DNA of 64,000 nucleotides from NCBI GenBank assembly GCA_036873135.1, contig JAPTYO010000007.1, positions 61,304,383 to 61,368,382 of the forward strand. Direction: 5' to 3'. Under the pieces are notes generated by a model. The model was not told the DNA's origin and did not search any database. It saw nothing but the letters and a program-made list of their open reading frames with translations. The position numbers and the translations under genes are program-made. This DNA comes from Clarkia xantiana subsp. parviflora (taxonomy: Eukaryota > Streptophyta > Magnoliopsida > Myrtales > Onagraceae). Positions 39,269 through 51,024 of the stretch are shown here, piece by piece; the first letter of the stretch is position 1, and each line of letters begins with the position of its first letter.

Positions 39269-39589
39269 CCCTCCACCGTAACGGAGTTTATGGGCAGCCC
39301 AAAGCTGAAGAGCACTGTAGTTGAGTTTGAAGTCCTCTACAACCTCTTTGTCTAAGGCTTCCAATATCACCTTACAAGCTCTCCGATCCTCAAGCCCTTT
39401 AATCCCCTGACGGGTTTTAAGATTTCCATATTCATCCACATATTTTGGCACAATAAATTCGTGTGTATTTTCTGCCATGAGAAGTTCTCTTACATATTCA
39501 CTCCATGCATCATAATCCATACCATTCAAATTGCGAGGTTCATAGAAGCGGACTGATCCATCCATGAAATCTAACACATTGATAATCAT
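39269..39589 (-). pseudogene. Gag N-terminus of C2, interrupted by C1
   Basis: The frame starts MIINVLDFMDGSVRFYEPRN and continues LNGMDYDAWSEYVREL, GLEDRRACKVILEALDKEVV, LNYSALQLWAAHKLRYGG. After 39268 the apparent continuation is the C1 LTR and not gag. It is the same protein as in C1 and C3. Confidence 0.78.
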
Positions 39590-39599
39590 GCATATTCAA

Positions 39600-41799
39600 G
39601 GAGATAATAACATTTTGAGAAAGAATTGCATACATCGAATATCCATTAGGATAGAATACGACAAATAATGATTTCTCAGCCATCTGAACCAACCGACCGC
39701 CAGTAAACCGAGTGAAGGGGGTTCGTGAAAGAGTTCACATTACCGTCGTCTTCAATCTGATAGATCAGTCTCTTAAAACGGTTTTATTCGTAAATTACCG
39801 GAACGGGAACTTTGAATTAAGCATACCCAATCTTGGCTTTCCCAAGGCCCTTTTTTATTTTAAAAATGTTCCGATGAACTTACGCATGCATATATAATTC
39901 TACTTCACAAGTATATCATCACAGCAAGCCAAATTCATCAACCAAACCACACATCATGCATACGCGTCATGCGTCTAATGTTCCGAGGAACTCATGCTAG
40001 CATATACATAATTCTACTTTCTAAGTAAACTATCACATGCAGCTACATCCTCAACATTCAAGCATACGTGTCATACATGAAAACTTCCACATCAAACATG
40101 CATATTGGCGGCTGTCTTTTGTTTTTAAAACATTTAAAATATTAGGAGCTGACTTGCAATTCATACTTACAATTAATCATGCATGTTTCTAGACATGAAT
40201 CCTAGGCAATCGCAACAATCACAGCATGTAAGTCCTAGTGTGCAAACCATATATTTAACCATGACTCTGCCCCCAACATCCAGCTAGCTTGACGTAGTCA
40301 TAACAACAGTTCTAATAAATATGTCACGAAAAGTGCACAATTGCAATTCAGCCATCTAATTAATCCAGTCCCTAAATCAAGCATTTCCGAGATCCATCCC
40401 CATAATCGAAACTAGTCATTAAGGTTTAATCAAAACATGAAAGTTTTAAACCTTCGACCACTGTGTAGACTAATTAAAGTTCAAAAACATTTGGATTTTA
40501 AAACTTGACCATCCCATTTTATTAATTGACTTTAATTCAATTTTGAAAAATCTGGTTCGGTACTGTCAATTTCGGTCCGGTTCTGTTCGGGTCTAGTAAT
40601 CCGAACAAAATCCGGTTCGGTCCGGTTTCAAAATATGGTTCGGTTCGGTTCAATACACAAAACCGGTTCTGTTAGGTCCACTTAGTTACCCCGGTTCGAC
40701 CCGACTAGGTCGAACCGATCAAGAAAATCCAGTTTGGTTTTAATCCTATCTGGTTTTGCAAATTGGACTGACCCATTAAACACATAGGGTTGGGCCGAAA
40801 TAATCTTGTGGGCTAAAAACTTAACTTAGCCTCCAAGAATTATTAACTAGGTAAAATAATTTCCAATATTGCATATATATTTATATATTGTCAAGATTCT
40901 ATCTATAAGATGTAAATAAATCAACAATATATATATAAATTTCGGCCTTACTATATATACATATAATTATTTATTGTCAATATGTTTAATAGGGTAACAA
41001 ATATATGACAATATATTTTCTTAATCTTTTAGGTAACTAAATCTATCAATAATATCTTAATCCCTATAAATTAGCTAGATATATTGATAGTTATATATTT
41101 CTATATATTTAATGTGAATCTATCCATATATTACCAATTATAGATATATTGCTACCTTTAATAAAAAATTAAAATATGGTAAACAATATTACTAACATAT
41201 TTCAGCCGAAACTTACAAACTTGGGGCCCTTGGGGCCTAAGAAATTAAAAAATTTACCTTGTAAATTAGGACCTTTCTACAATGCTCTTGGAGCACCATG
41301 CTTTTGCCACTAATTTTTTTTTTATTTTTCTATTGACCTAAAGGTGAACCCCATAGGGAAATTGATATTATTAATAGTATGATACACATCTTAGGTGTAG
41401 TTTAAAAAATTCATATTTTTTCATACTTTTAAAGTTTTACTTATGTTACAATTAAGTCCGTCATAGTATTAAAAAAACCAAAAGCATGGTGCTCCCAAAG
41501 CATGGTAGAAAAATCCTGTAAATTACCTTAGGGTTCGGCCGAAAACACATAATTGGAGATAAGTGGTCAAATTTCAAGATCAAATTTTAATAAGATCTAC
41601 AATCCAATGTTTGATTTTGATAAAAGTCACATTTTTCTTGCAGATCATGAACATCAAATTTTACTAAGAATATCATGAAAATTTCGGCACCAACAATTAT
41701 AAAAATCGGAAATTTTAAATTTTCATTCCTTAAAATTTCGGCCAACATATGTTAAAATCATGAACACAAATTTATCAAAATCAAGAACTTATAACACAG
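39600..41799 (-). other. Leader of C2 (noncoding)
   Basis: It is homologous to the C1 leader: degenerate GGTTCGG repeats (40545-40745), TA-rich stretches (40870-41150) and shared blocks. It hosts a MITE at 41269-41516. No coding frame is supported. Confidence 0.65.
41269..41516. mobile_element. Small non-autonomous DNA transposon (MITE) with 9-bp target duplication
   Basis: The 248-bp element is flanked by TGTAAATTA on both sides (41260-41268 and 41517-41525). Its ends are imperfect inverted repeats of about 38 bp: left GGACCTTTCTACAATGCTCT, right (complement) GGATTTTTCTACCATGCTTT, continuing into a shared GGAGCACCATGCTTTTG. A 9-bp duplication suggests a Mutator-like relationship. No coding capacity. 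Confidence 0.8.
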
Positions 41800-41812
41800 G
41801 CTCTGATACCAG

Positions 41813-42383
41813 TGTTGAATTATGGGGCAGATTACTAAGGAAACATAAACACAGGTTCATGCTTGCAATCCGAATTACATAGCGGAAGATGTGCACATAC
41901 CTTAAACCTTTTCCGTTGTCCCAAGGATCTTGCTGAGGGAGTTCACGATCCACCGGGCGGAACCTGTAGAGGTTCTTGTTAAGGAAGCCCTACGCGGTAT
42001 TAGCTCCATAGCAAAGCCTCTGATCTATTCTTGGCAGGGACGGAACTCCGGAATGTTTTGCTCAATGCAAATTGGCACACGATTGGTGTAGTATATGGTT
42101 CGGCCGAACGATGCATTTATGGATGAGGGTTTTTCTCTCAAATAACCACTTATGAGGAATTGTGAATTACTCCAATTAAAACTCTAACACCCTTTATTTA
42201 TAGGAGGAGCAAAGTGGACTAGTCTAGTTCGGCCGGCCTATATGTGTAAGGGAGGCCCAATTTTAGGCCTCTGAGATTTGGGTCAAGCCCAATTTCTCTA
42301 TTTTGACATTTACCCAATTTCTTAGGTAACATATACATATTATTGGGCTTCCAATTACGGCACCCAATCACCATATGCTAACA
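41813..42383 (-). mobile_element. 5' LTR of C2
   Basis: The 571-bp LTR reads TGTTAGCATATGG...AATTCAACA on the minus strand. The primer-binding site follows one base later. The right flank ATCAG is the expected half of a 5-bp target duplication in the C3 primer site. Confidence 0.85.
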
Positions 42384-42940
42384 ATCAGAGCCTGTGTTAG
42401 GGAGTTCATGATTTTGATAAAATTGGTGTTCTTGAATTACATAAATTACGGCCGAAAAAATGTTAAAGTTTTAAAATTTTCAATTTTTACAATCACCATG
42501 GCGAAAATTTACATAATGTTCATAATAAAATTTGATGTTCACGATGTTCAAGAAAAACGTGACTTTTATCAAAATTAAACATTGGATTCTTAATCTTAGC
42601 AAGATTTGATCTTGAAATTTGACCACTAACCCTAATTAGAGGTTTCGGCCGAACCACTTCGTGGTGTGCGAGATGAAATTTTTAATTTCTTAGTCAAGAA
42701 GTAACCCTAAAAGTTCCGAATTTTTTCAAGAAAATTTAAAATTTAGTTCGGACGAACCCTAGCCTAGGTGAGTTAGGTCAAAATTAGGGTTAGCTTCACA
42801 AGACAATTGTGGACAGAGATGGACAATATATTTAGCACAAATTTAGGGATGTAGATAATATTGATATCTATTAGTTACCTAAAGATTGAGAAAATATATT
42901 ATTGATAGATTTTATATCCCTAATATAGAATATTGACAAT

Positions 42941-42974
<34 letters not shown>

Positions 42975-42975
42975 A
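42384..42975 (+). other. Leader of C3, first part
   Basis: Directly after the primer site it matches the C1 and C2 leaders (GTGTTAGGGAGTTCATGATT). It ends in a TA microsatellite (42942-42972) and the left target duplication of the Mutator-like element. No gene. Confidence 0.65.
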
Positions 42976-43922
42976 GGGTCAATAACCTGGGAGAGGTCTG
43001 AAGTTTGGCCCTTGTGAATTTGAGAGGTCTGAAGTTTGAAATGGTGATAACAAAGGTCTGAAGTTTGGACTTGTAGATAATAGAGGTCTCCGTTAGTTTT
43101 TTCCGTTAAAACTGACGGAAGTTGGTCATGTGCATTGCATGTGACCAGAAATAAAAAAAAAATTCCAAAAATACCCTTCTTGCATCTCACATGATTCAAT
43201 GAAAAGACGAAAATGCCCTTAAGGCCACCACCCAACTCCAGCCACCACCACGGCTCCGGCCGGCCACTACCCAACTCCGGCGACCACCACTCTCTCCGGC
43301 GACCACCACCCTCTCCGGCGACCACCACCCTCTCCGGCCGGCCACCAACCTCTCCGACGATTGGGCCCAAATCGGAGCCACAAAGCTCCGATCGGAGCTC
43401 GGTGGCTCCGATCGGAGCTCTGTGGCCCCAAATCGGAGCCACGGAACTCCGATTTGGAGCTCTGTGGCCCCAGATCGGAGCCACAGAGCTCCGATCGGAG
43501 CCACCGAGCTCCGATCGGAGCTTTGTGGCTCCGATTTGGGCCCAATTGAGGCCGTGGTGGCGGTCGCCGGAGAGGGTGGTGGCCGGAGAGGGTGGTGGTC
43601 GCCGGAGAGAGTGGTGGTCGCCGGAGAGGGTGGTGGCCGGCCGGAGCCGTAGTGGTGGTCGGAGTTGGGTTAGGTTTAAATTATGGACAGGGGTATTTTT
43701 GTCATTTCATTTTTATATTAATTAAACTTTTTATTAATTCAAATATTACAAAAGGGTATTTTTGACATTTCACACGGTTCTATTAAATTTGACAGAAAAT
43801 TTGGACGGAAAACCTAAAAATCACAAAGTCCAAACTTCAGACCTCAGTTATCACCATTTCAATCTTCAGACCTCTCAAATTAACAAGGACCAAACTTCAG
43901 ACCTCTCCCAGGTTATTGACCC
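42976..43922. mobile_element. Foldback Mutator-like element (non-autonomous, 947 bp)
   Basis: Both ends carry a perfect inverted repeat starting GGGTCAATAACCTGGGAGAG and running 33 bp. The flanks are a 9-bp direct repeat, TATATTTAA (42967-42975 and 43923-43931), as expected for Mutator-type insertion. Inverted homology extends inward for about 120 bp and again in the GC-rich core, where CCACCACCC...CTCCGGCGACC on the left mirrors GGTCGCCGGAG...GGTGGTGG on the right. The centre is a run of palindromes (CTCCGATCGGAGC) at 43375-43545. Long overlapping frames on both strands reflect this symmetry and are not genes. No transposase. Confidence 0.9.
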
Positions 43923-43931
43923 TATATTTAA

Positions 43932-45425
43932 TGGTGCCAAATATATATATGTATATATATTGTTGATTGATTATATATCTCTAAATATAGAATCATAGAA
44001 ATATATATATATAATTGTGCCGAAATACATATATATATGTGTGCAAATATTGGAAATTATTTTATAATTAATTGTTACTTGGTGGCTAAGTTAAGTTTTT
44101 GGTGGATTTTAAAACCCTACTTAGCCCACAAGTTACAATTTCGGCCGCACACTACAGGTAATGGGCCGGTCCAATTTTCCACATCCGGGTTGGGTCAACC
44201 AACCCGGAAAACCAAGAACCAAACCGGACCGAACGGGTCAACCGAACCAAGTCGGGTTCCATGGATCTAAACTGGTGCGGGTCAACCAAAATTGGTTTTC
44301 TCAATTGGTTTGACCCATTCGGGCCGGTTCCTAGTGGGGCAACTAAAATGGGTCGAACCGACCCAATTTGCGTGAAGAACCGAACAGAATTCCTATTTTA
44401 CATCGAATCAGTCCGGCCGAATCGTTTTTAAAACTGAACTGAGCCGGAACTAAACCGAACCTGATTTTTGACTGAACCGAACCAAGTCAAATTAAAATAG
44501 GATGGTCAAATTTTCAAATCCAAATGTTTTCGAACTTTAAAATTACCTACACAGTGCTTATAGGTCTAATACTTTCACGTTTTAATTAAGTGATATGGGG
44601 ATAGATCTTGGAAATGGGGATAGATCTTGGAAATGCATGATTTTGGGACTGGTTCAATAAGTGAGCTGAATTGCAATTGTTATATAATTAATATTATTGC
44701 ATGATTAGAATTTTCATTTTGACTATGTCAAGCTAGCTGGATATTGCATGTTGTGGGCGGAGCCCTAGATTTCAATTAATGAATTGCGCACTAGGATAGA
44801 CATGTTGTGATGATTGAAATTACCTAGGATTCATGTCTAGAAATACGCATGTTTGATTGATAGTATGAACTGAAAATCAGCCCCAAATATTTTAAATGTT
44901 TTTAAAACCGAAAATCAATCTCCAAATATGCATGTTTGTATGGTGTGATCACGCATGATACGTATGCATGAATATTGAGGATGTATAAGCATGTGATAAT
45001 TTACTTAAGAAGTAGAATTATATATGCAATCATGAGTTCCTTGGAACATTAGACGCATGACGCGTGTGCATCATTTATGGTATGTTTCTTGGATATGATA
45101 TGCACATGATGATTTACGTGTGTAGTAGAATTATGTGTGCAAACTAGAAATCCTCGAAAACGTTTTCAAATGGGCATTGGGAAAGCCAAGATCGGGTTCT
45201 TTAAAACCTCTCGTTCAGGTAAAAGCGATTAAACCATTTTTAAAGACTGGTCTATTAGAAAGAAGACAACGGTAATGTGAACTCTTTCACGACCCCTCTT
45301 CCCTCAGTTTACTATCGGTCGATTGGGTTATGTGTCTGAGGAATCATTATTTGTCTCCTTATATTTGATAGATATCTGATGAAAGCAATTCATTTTCCAA
45401 AATATTATTGTTTACCTGATTATGC
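43932..45425 (+). other. Leader of C3, second part
   Basis: This continues the copia leader: degenerate CCGGACCGAACCG-type repeats (44180-44480, the complement of those in C1 and C2), then AT-rich sequence up to the gag start. No coding frame. Confidence 0.6.
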
Positions 45426-45878
45426 ATGATTATCAATGTATTAGTTTTCATGGCTGGATCGGTACGCTTCTATAAACCTCACAATCTAGATGGTATGAAT
45501 TATGATGCTTACAGTGATTACGTGGGAGAACTTCTCACTGAAAATAGCGTCTACGAATGTATTGATGCTACAACGGGAAGGACAGTGGTGGATAAATTTG
45601 GTAATCCAAAACCCCGTCAATGGATAAGGTTCCTCGATGATCAATTAGCTTGCAAGGTGATACTATCAACCTTGGACAAAGAGGTTGTGAAGGACTTCGA
45701 ACTCAACTACACAGCTTTACAGCTTTGGTGTGCCCTGAGAATTCGCGTTTGTGGAAGAATGACCGCCGAAGCTAGGAAATTTTTAGTTGAGTATGATAAC
45801 ATTCTTTCCGTAGATGCGGGTGTCAAGCCCTCACAGGATCTTCAAAATGAAAAGTATGTTTGGAAAAAGGATATTTAA
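45426..45878 (+). pseudogene. Gag N-terminus of C3
   Basis: The frame starts MIINVLVFMAGSVRFYKPHN, then LDGMNYDAYSDYVGELL, RFLDDQLACKVILSTLDKEV and ELNYTALQLWCALRIRV. After that it diverges (RMTAEARKFLVEYDNIL) and stops at 45878. No zinc knuckle is seen, so gag is truncated or decayed. Translation probably began at MAGSVRFY (45450), as in C1. Confidence 0.72.
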
Positions 45879-47322
45879 TATCATATAGAGATATCCCCTA
45901 TCATGGTTAGCTGACGACCAAGGGCTAGGTTACTTGTTTGAATAAATTAAGTTTACCAAAACTCTATTCATTGAAAGCAACCATCGACAATGGGAAGACA
46001 ACTTTGTACATCACCCTGCGAGATCAAGTAAAGCTATCCATGATAGAAATATGTTGGAGGGAACGGGGTCAAATCGATCCTAAGCGATGTCCGGTGCGAC
46101 AAACACCGTTGATCAAAATGCGTCTTAGGTACGCCTCATTTGCCGTATACATAATGTTGTAAAACGTTTTATCTTACTCGTGTCATCTGATATAGTTCAT
46201 TTGTGAATCTTCTTTCGGATATGATGGTCAAGATGGCAGAAGTTCTCGATTACTTTACTTTTCCCTTTCATTGCTACATGAATGATCTAGAATCTTATCA
46301 TTGTCATAAATCTCCTTGTTCGTTTGAATGTGTGAATTTTGGTTATTTGAGATTCGGAAGTATTGAATAAAGTAATTGTTATTCGATTCGAAGTACAATT
46401 TACTTATCAATCAATCGACCCTGTCAAAAGGAACGAGCTGAAACGAAAATCTAAATCTACGGGTTAGAAACCAAAACTTCGGCCAGGTCGACTGGTCAAA
46501 CAGAACGAACCAATTAACATACTCCATCATACTTACCATAAACTCATCGATTGCATAGTTAGAAAGCGAACCGATTCAATCTTCCTTATTTTCTAGTATT
46601 CAACAAATAATTAAAATCGTAATGATGAACATGTGCAAACCGATTAAAATTGAATTATGGAAACGGACCGATTTCACCATGGGTAAAAGCTAGTGAGAGG
46701 TTCGTCGAAAGGTGGAACACATCGATTCGAAGTACAAACTCAATATGACGTGTATTCTTGATTTAATGCTTGTTATAAATCTTCATTTGCATTTAAGACC
46801 TATTCCGGGTTTTACTCATAGATTTCTCATAAATAAAGGAGAAGTATGCTTTAAAAGCTACCACGATCTCGTACAAAATCAATAATGCACCAGGTGAAAA
46901 CCGAATGCACAATTAAAAGGTGGACTAAACCTTTGAAAATGAGTATGCAATGAAAAGGAACGTCCGTTAGTCAACGACTCCCATTATACGCCTTTAATGA
47001 TAAGATTGGCGCAAGCATTATCAAAGCTCATGCACTCCAAGGACATAGTCTGAAACATGATGTGTTTAACTCAACTTCCGGTCTCCTTAAAGGACGATAT
47101 GATGTTGAATTTCACTCATGTAGAACTTTGATCCCATAAAATCGGTTGACACAACACCATGAGATCTACTAAACGGTAATGAGACGGATCTTACCAAAAT
47201 GCGACGTTATGGTAGAAAAACAAACATTGTAGCGATAAGAGTACTGGAAAGTATCTCTACAGCATACATGTTTGTGATAGCCCGGGATTGGTGACGTGGT
47301 CGAACATGAGAAGTTATGTTAA
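45879..47322 (+). other. Degenerate stretch of C3 (expected gag end, protease, integrase)
   Basis: In an intact copia element this stretch would encode the gag C-terminus, protease and integrase. I find no recognisable motifs and the short frames are inconsistent, so it is either decayed beyond recognition by eye or replaced. At 1.4 kb it is shorter than the 2.5 kb or more expected. Confidence 0.5.
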
Positions 47323-47658
47323 TTGAGGTCAATTTCCCATTGCTTTATAAACATCGACGTAAACGAAGCCTTGATTGAACTAGAGCAGGATGACGATGAT
47401 CAGGTCCCACTTACTTCGAGTAGGATATTTGAGGCAGCAACACAAATGAATGATATGGTAAATGAAGATGGAGACATTTTCATACTAAATCCAGTGGGAG
47501 GAGTCAATCCAACCACTCAGATCACTATTGCTGCGGGTGCGAATCAATTCGAACCTGATAATCATGTTCCTGAACCACCGGATGAAAATTCCTATAATGC
47601 CTCAATTACCTACTGCCAACAGTGGGGACAATACAACTTACTTGGTTCCTGGTCCTAG
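47323..47658 (+). pseudogene. Linker between integrase and RT of C3 (fragment)
   Basis: A 111-residue acidic frame (ALIELEQDDDDQVPLTSSRI) lies upstream of RT, where copia polyproteins have a variable acidic/Pro-rich linker. A frame overlapping it (to 47824) continues the linker with IGRPRKVVGEGSSNALDPSG. Homology is only positional. Confidence 0.4.
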
Positions 47659-47929
47659 TAACCGCGGAATTAATCTCAGAGGTGGAATTCTGAGACCAAT
47701 AGGTCGTCCTAGAAAAGTTGTTGGTGAAGGTTCAAGTAACGCTCTTGATCCCAGTGGGAGTAATGTCCCGATAACGAGCATTATTCCGAGTGGGAGAGTT
47801 TTTTCAAGTTCAATATGGGATTAACGAGCCTAGACGCAGTCAAAGGCATCGAACTTCTCTCAAGAAGTATCCCATCGAAAGAGGCGAGTTATTCACTCTA
47901 ACTTCGGTTGATGAACCGTAACATTTAAA

Positions 47930-48540
47930 AAAGTTATGGATGGACCTCAAGCGAAAGAATGAAGGAAAGAAATGGAGGATGATATCGCATCTATGAAAGC
48001 TAATTTGGTTTGGTCTTTGGTTGATTTTCCTGCTAACCGCAGAGCCATAGGTGCCTATTGGGTTTTGAAACTGAAACTCACTGCAGATGGAGCCGTCGAG
48101 CGATACAAAGCTCAACTCGTTGCGAAAGGATATACCCAACTTCACAGAGTGGACTTTGATGAGACATACTCACCAACTGTGCGTTACACCATAGTCCGGG
48201 CCATTTTGGCTTTTGTTGCAAGCCTCGATCTAGAGCTGCATCAAATGGATGTTAAGACTGCATTCCTCCACGGAAACCTGGAAGAAGAGTTCTATTTGGA
48301 GAAACCAGAGGGTTTCATTACTCCTGGTAATGAACTTAAATTTTGTAAACTCCAAAGATCTATCTACGGTCTTAAACAATCATCCCGGCAATGGTACCAC
48401 AGGTTCCACAAGAAAATCGTCGGAAACGGATTCGTGAATCTTCACGAGGATCCATGCGTGTACACTAAGACCTCTGAGTCGAAGTAAGTCATCTTGACAT
48501 TATATGTAGATGACATACAAATTGTCGCGAAAGATGTGAG
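47930..48540 (+). pseudogene. Copia reverse transcriptase of C3 (RVT_2), with stops
   Basis: RT motifs in order: ASMKANLVWSLVDFPANRRA, RYKAQLVAKGYTQ, DFDETYSPTVRYTIVRAIL, LHQMDVKTAFLHGNLEEEFY, SIYGLKQSSRQWYHRF, then the catalytic LYVDDIQIV at about 48497-48522. The YVDD lies just after an in-frame stop (48485-48487), and a second stop follows at about 48541. The RT is therefore recognisable but interrupted. RVT_2 is specific to Ty1/copia. Confidence 0.9.
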
Positions 48541-48544
48541 TTAA

Positions 48545-49003
48545 ATGAATGAATCAAAGTACTGGTTAGCATCTGTATTCGAGATGAAGGACATGGGAGA
48601 AACCACGTACATCCTAGCCATTAAGATTGCTAGGAATCGGGTTACTCGCAAGCTATGTCTCTCCCAAGAATCCTATATCAACAAATTGTTGAAAAGGTTC
48701 GGATTACAAGATGCCAAACCCGTGAATACGCCGGTTGTGTTTGGGTGCGCGTTGTCGAAACGTGACGGCCTGAAAAACCTGGCTGAGCGTGAACAGATGA
48801 AAATTGCAGAGTACCTTAGTATGGTTGGCAGCTTAATGTATGCCATGCAATGCACTCGTCCAGACATCTATTACGCCGTGAGCCTAGTAGCACGATTCCA
48901 ATCAGACCCTGGCTATCAATACTTAAAGGTCGTGAAACGAATAATTCGATACCTGAAAGGTACTACCGACTATGGATTGTGCTATAAGGGTGGAAAACTT
49001 TAA
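48545..49003 (+). pseudogene. Copia RT C-terminal part of C3
   Basis: The frame contains FEMKDMGETTYILAIKIARN, LCLSQESYINKLLKRFGL, AKPVNTPV, MVGSLMYAMQCTRPDIYYAV and RIIRYLKGTTDYGL, the standard thumb and connection motifs of copia pol. It ends at a stop at 49001-49003, after which the frame continues into RNase H. Confidence 0.9.
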
Positions 49004-49018
49004 TTGACCTAGTTCAGT

Positions 49019-49477
49019 GACGCCGACCACGGTGGCGATCCGAATGATCGTAAGTCCATCTCAGGAGGAATATTCCTCCTTGCTAATGATGCCATTTCAT
49101 GGATGAGCAAGAAGCAATCATGTGTCGTGCTGTCTACGATGGAATCCGAATTCGTGGCCCTCTCTAAGAATGCACAGGAAGCGGTCTGGCTTAATAAACT
49201 CTTAACAGCATGGCTTGGCGTTCAAGACAGGAGTAAGCATGTGAATATGTACTCTGACAGTCAAGCAGCAATTGAAGCAGTTAAGAACCCTAAGTACCAT
49301 AGCAGGACGAAACACATTGATGTAAAATATAATTGTGCTAGGAATATGGTTGAGGAAAAATTAATCACAGTAGAATACTTGTCCACTGAGAGTATGATGG
49401 TGGGCCCATTTACTAAACCATTACGCAGGGATGTTTTCGAAAAGCATATTAAAATGCTAGGACTGCGTAGGGTTTAA
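49019..49477 (+). pseudogene. Copia RNase H of C3
   Basis: The frame begins with the degenerate SDADHGGDPNDRKSISGGIF (from about 49018), then SWMSKKQSCVVLSTMESEFV, AAQEA-like NAQEAVWLNKLL, MYSDSQAAIEAVKNPKYHSR, TKHIDVKYN and GPFTKPL, ending RDVFEKHIKMLGLRRV. Catalytic Asp/Glu residues (SDADH, TMESE, SDSQA) are visible. This is the end of copia pol; the 3' untranslated region follows to 49690. Confidence 0.9.
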
Positions 49478-49707
49478 GTGGCTTGTATTGTGATGATAAC
49501 ATTTTGAGATTTGAAGTAATATTTAAATAGAATGAATTGCAATTTTGAGTTTATGATATTATCACGACGTCATAATTTTTAAATTACATCCGATTTTTAC
49601 GGTCTATAAACTAGTCGTAGGAGGGTCAACATCCAAAATGAAATAATGTCGAATTTGGGCCAAGCCTCGTCCCACAGGCTTGGCCGTCTTGACTGAGAGG
49701 GGGACCT

Positions 49708-51024
49708 TGTCACAGGGGTCAAAATATGCCTAGATTTTTCGTCTAAGTATGGATCCCTGCTGGCGTGATTGCACCTCCAACCACCAGCCAAAACAGAACA
49801 CGAACGCGACTAGTAACGCTTCCAACGGCTAATCACGAACAACAACTCCACAAAGATTGCAGCGAACACAATAATATCGAAGGGACAAAGTAGAAGAACC
49901 AGAAAACACAATAGAACTCTTATGAACACTTGCCTTTATTGATAGATAAAGGCTGAGACGCCCCGGTTTACAAAGACGACTTTCACAATCACTCTCGCAG
50001 CTTTGCGATATCACATTCACTCACAGATTTGCACTCCCAAGTCACTCACCCAATTCTCACGAATTTATCACTCAGTATAGGGTCTCCTTACACTCTCCAA
50101 AACGCAGGGGGAGCAGCTCCTTTTATAGGATAAGGGCTGCCACAAATCCCTCCTAGATATAGATATCTATCTACATCTAAATCCTATCAAGTAGATATAT
50201 ATATTCAGCCATATTTTTTTCCTATATCTATTCTCCTATAAATATAGCTATATTTAGCTTAGGATATATATTTATAACATATATGTATCCTTAGCATACA
50301 ATTTAACCAAACATATATATCTATATCACAATATATACCTCTTGGAGATATATTTTCAGCATAGGACTGGATCTGCACAGCTTGGGCTATCTTGGGCTAT
50401 CTTGGGCGGATTTGATCTTGCCTGGGGGCTATGACTTCAGATTAGGACAGCTAAGGAGAGTAACTTGGCGTCCAAGAAAGCTCCTAAGTCGGTTTGAGGC
50501 GGATTCCCTTCAATTTCCCACACAAGGACACTAGTCCTTAGTCACTAGGCTCTTCTTTTGTCTTGGAGCAGCTTGTGCTTTCATAAGGGCAAAGTCCTAC
50601 CTTGGGGCAGCCATCAAGAACGTTTCTTGAACTCCAAGATTGCATCTTGATCACTCACACACGAACTCTCCATCCTTGGACACGCATTCTTCATCCTCCA
50701 CTTCATTATGGACACTAGACAAGTCATTGCGCGAGGTACCGTTGATGCACTATGAATGCATTTGCTGCGACACTTACCAAGAACTTCTTCGAGCACGGAC
50801 TAAGGCACACAAACTTCCATCACTTCATTGGGACATCCTTATTTGAAACATCAAACCCCATTCATTGTCTTCACCCTTAAGTTAACACAAATCCTTCACG
50901 AAAACACATGCACGTTGCTACGATTCCATCTTTTCGTCCGCCAATCGCTTGTTGGAATTGGGAAGCACGTCTATCATAGCCAAAGCAGTGCTTCCCAATA
51001 TGTTAGACCTTAAGGGGTCTAACA
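49708..51024 (-). mobile_element. 3' LTR of element D (1317 bp)
   Basis: On the minus strand it starts TGTTAGACCCCTTAAGG and ends CCCCTGTGACA. It carries AT-rich blocks with many TATATATC motifs (50155-50350). The right-hand copy (53401-54354) matches it over the shared part with a few percent differences, more than between the LTRs of A, so D is older than A. The left flank GACCT (49703-49707) is the expected target duplication. Confidence 0.8.

Larger units (their letters stand above)
39269..42383 (-). mobile_element. Copia element C2, 5' part (minus strand)
   Basis: The parts are a 5' LTR (42383-41813), a primer site (41811-41800, minus strand TGGTATCAGAGC), a leader containing a small DNA transposon (41269-41516), and the gag N-terminus (39589-39269), cut by insertion of C1. 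C2 itself lies in the primer-binding site of C3: the bases right of 42383 read ATCAGAGCCTGTGTTAG. Confidence 0.82.
42384..49707 (+). mobile_element. Copia element C3 (plus strand), internal region
   Basis: It begins inside the primer-binding site (ATCAGAGCCTGTG, with TGGT expected left of C2), followed by a leader homologous to those of C1 and C2, gag N-terminus (45426-45878), a degenerate stretch, RT (47972-48540), the end of RT and RNase H (48545-49477), and a purine-rich tract (GACTGAGAGGGGGACC, 49691-49706) where D is inserted. The 5' LTR is left and the 3' LTR is right of the window. RT precedes RNase H with no integrase after it, which is copia order. Several stops make it a dead copy. 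Confidence 0.8.

Noticed and set aside
42972..43725. Overlapping frames of up to 170 codons on both strands (repeated Ala-Pro-Ile-Gly-Ala type peptides)
   Set aside because: They arise from the inverted, GC-rich repeats of a foldback DNA transposon; the same peptide appears on both strands and in several frames.
45879..47322. Possible decayed copia integrase
   Set aside because: I could not find the HHCC or DDE motifs in any frame by eye, so no call is made.
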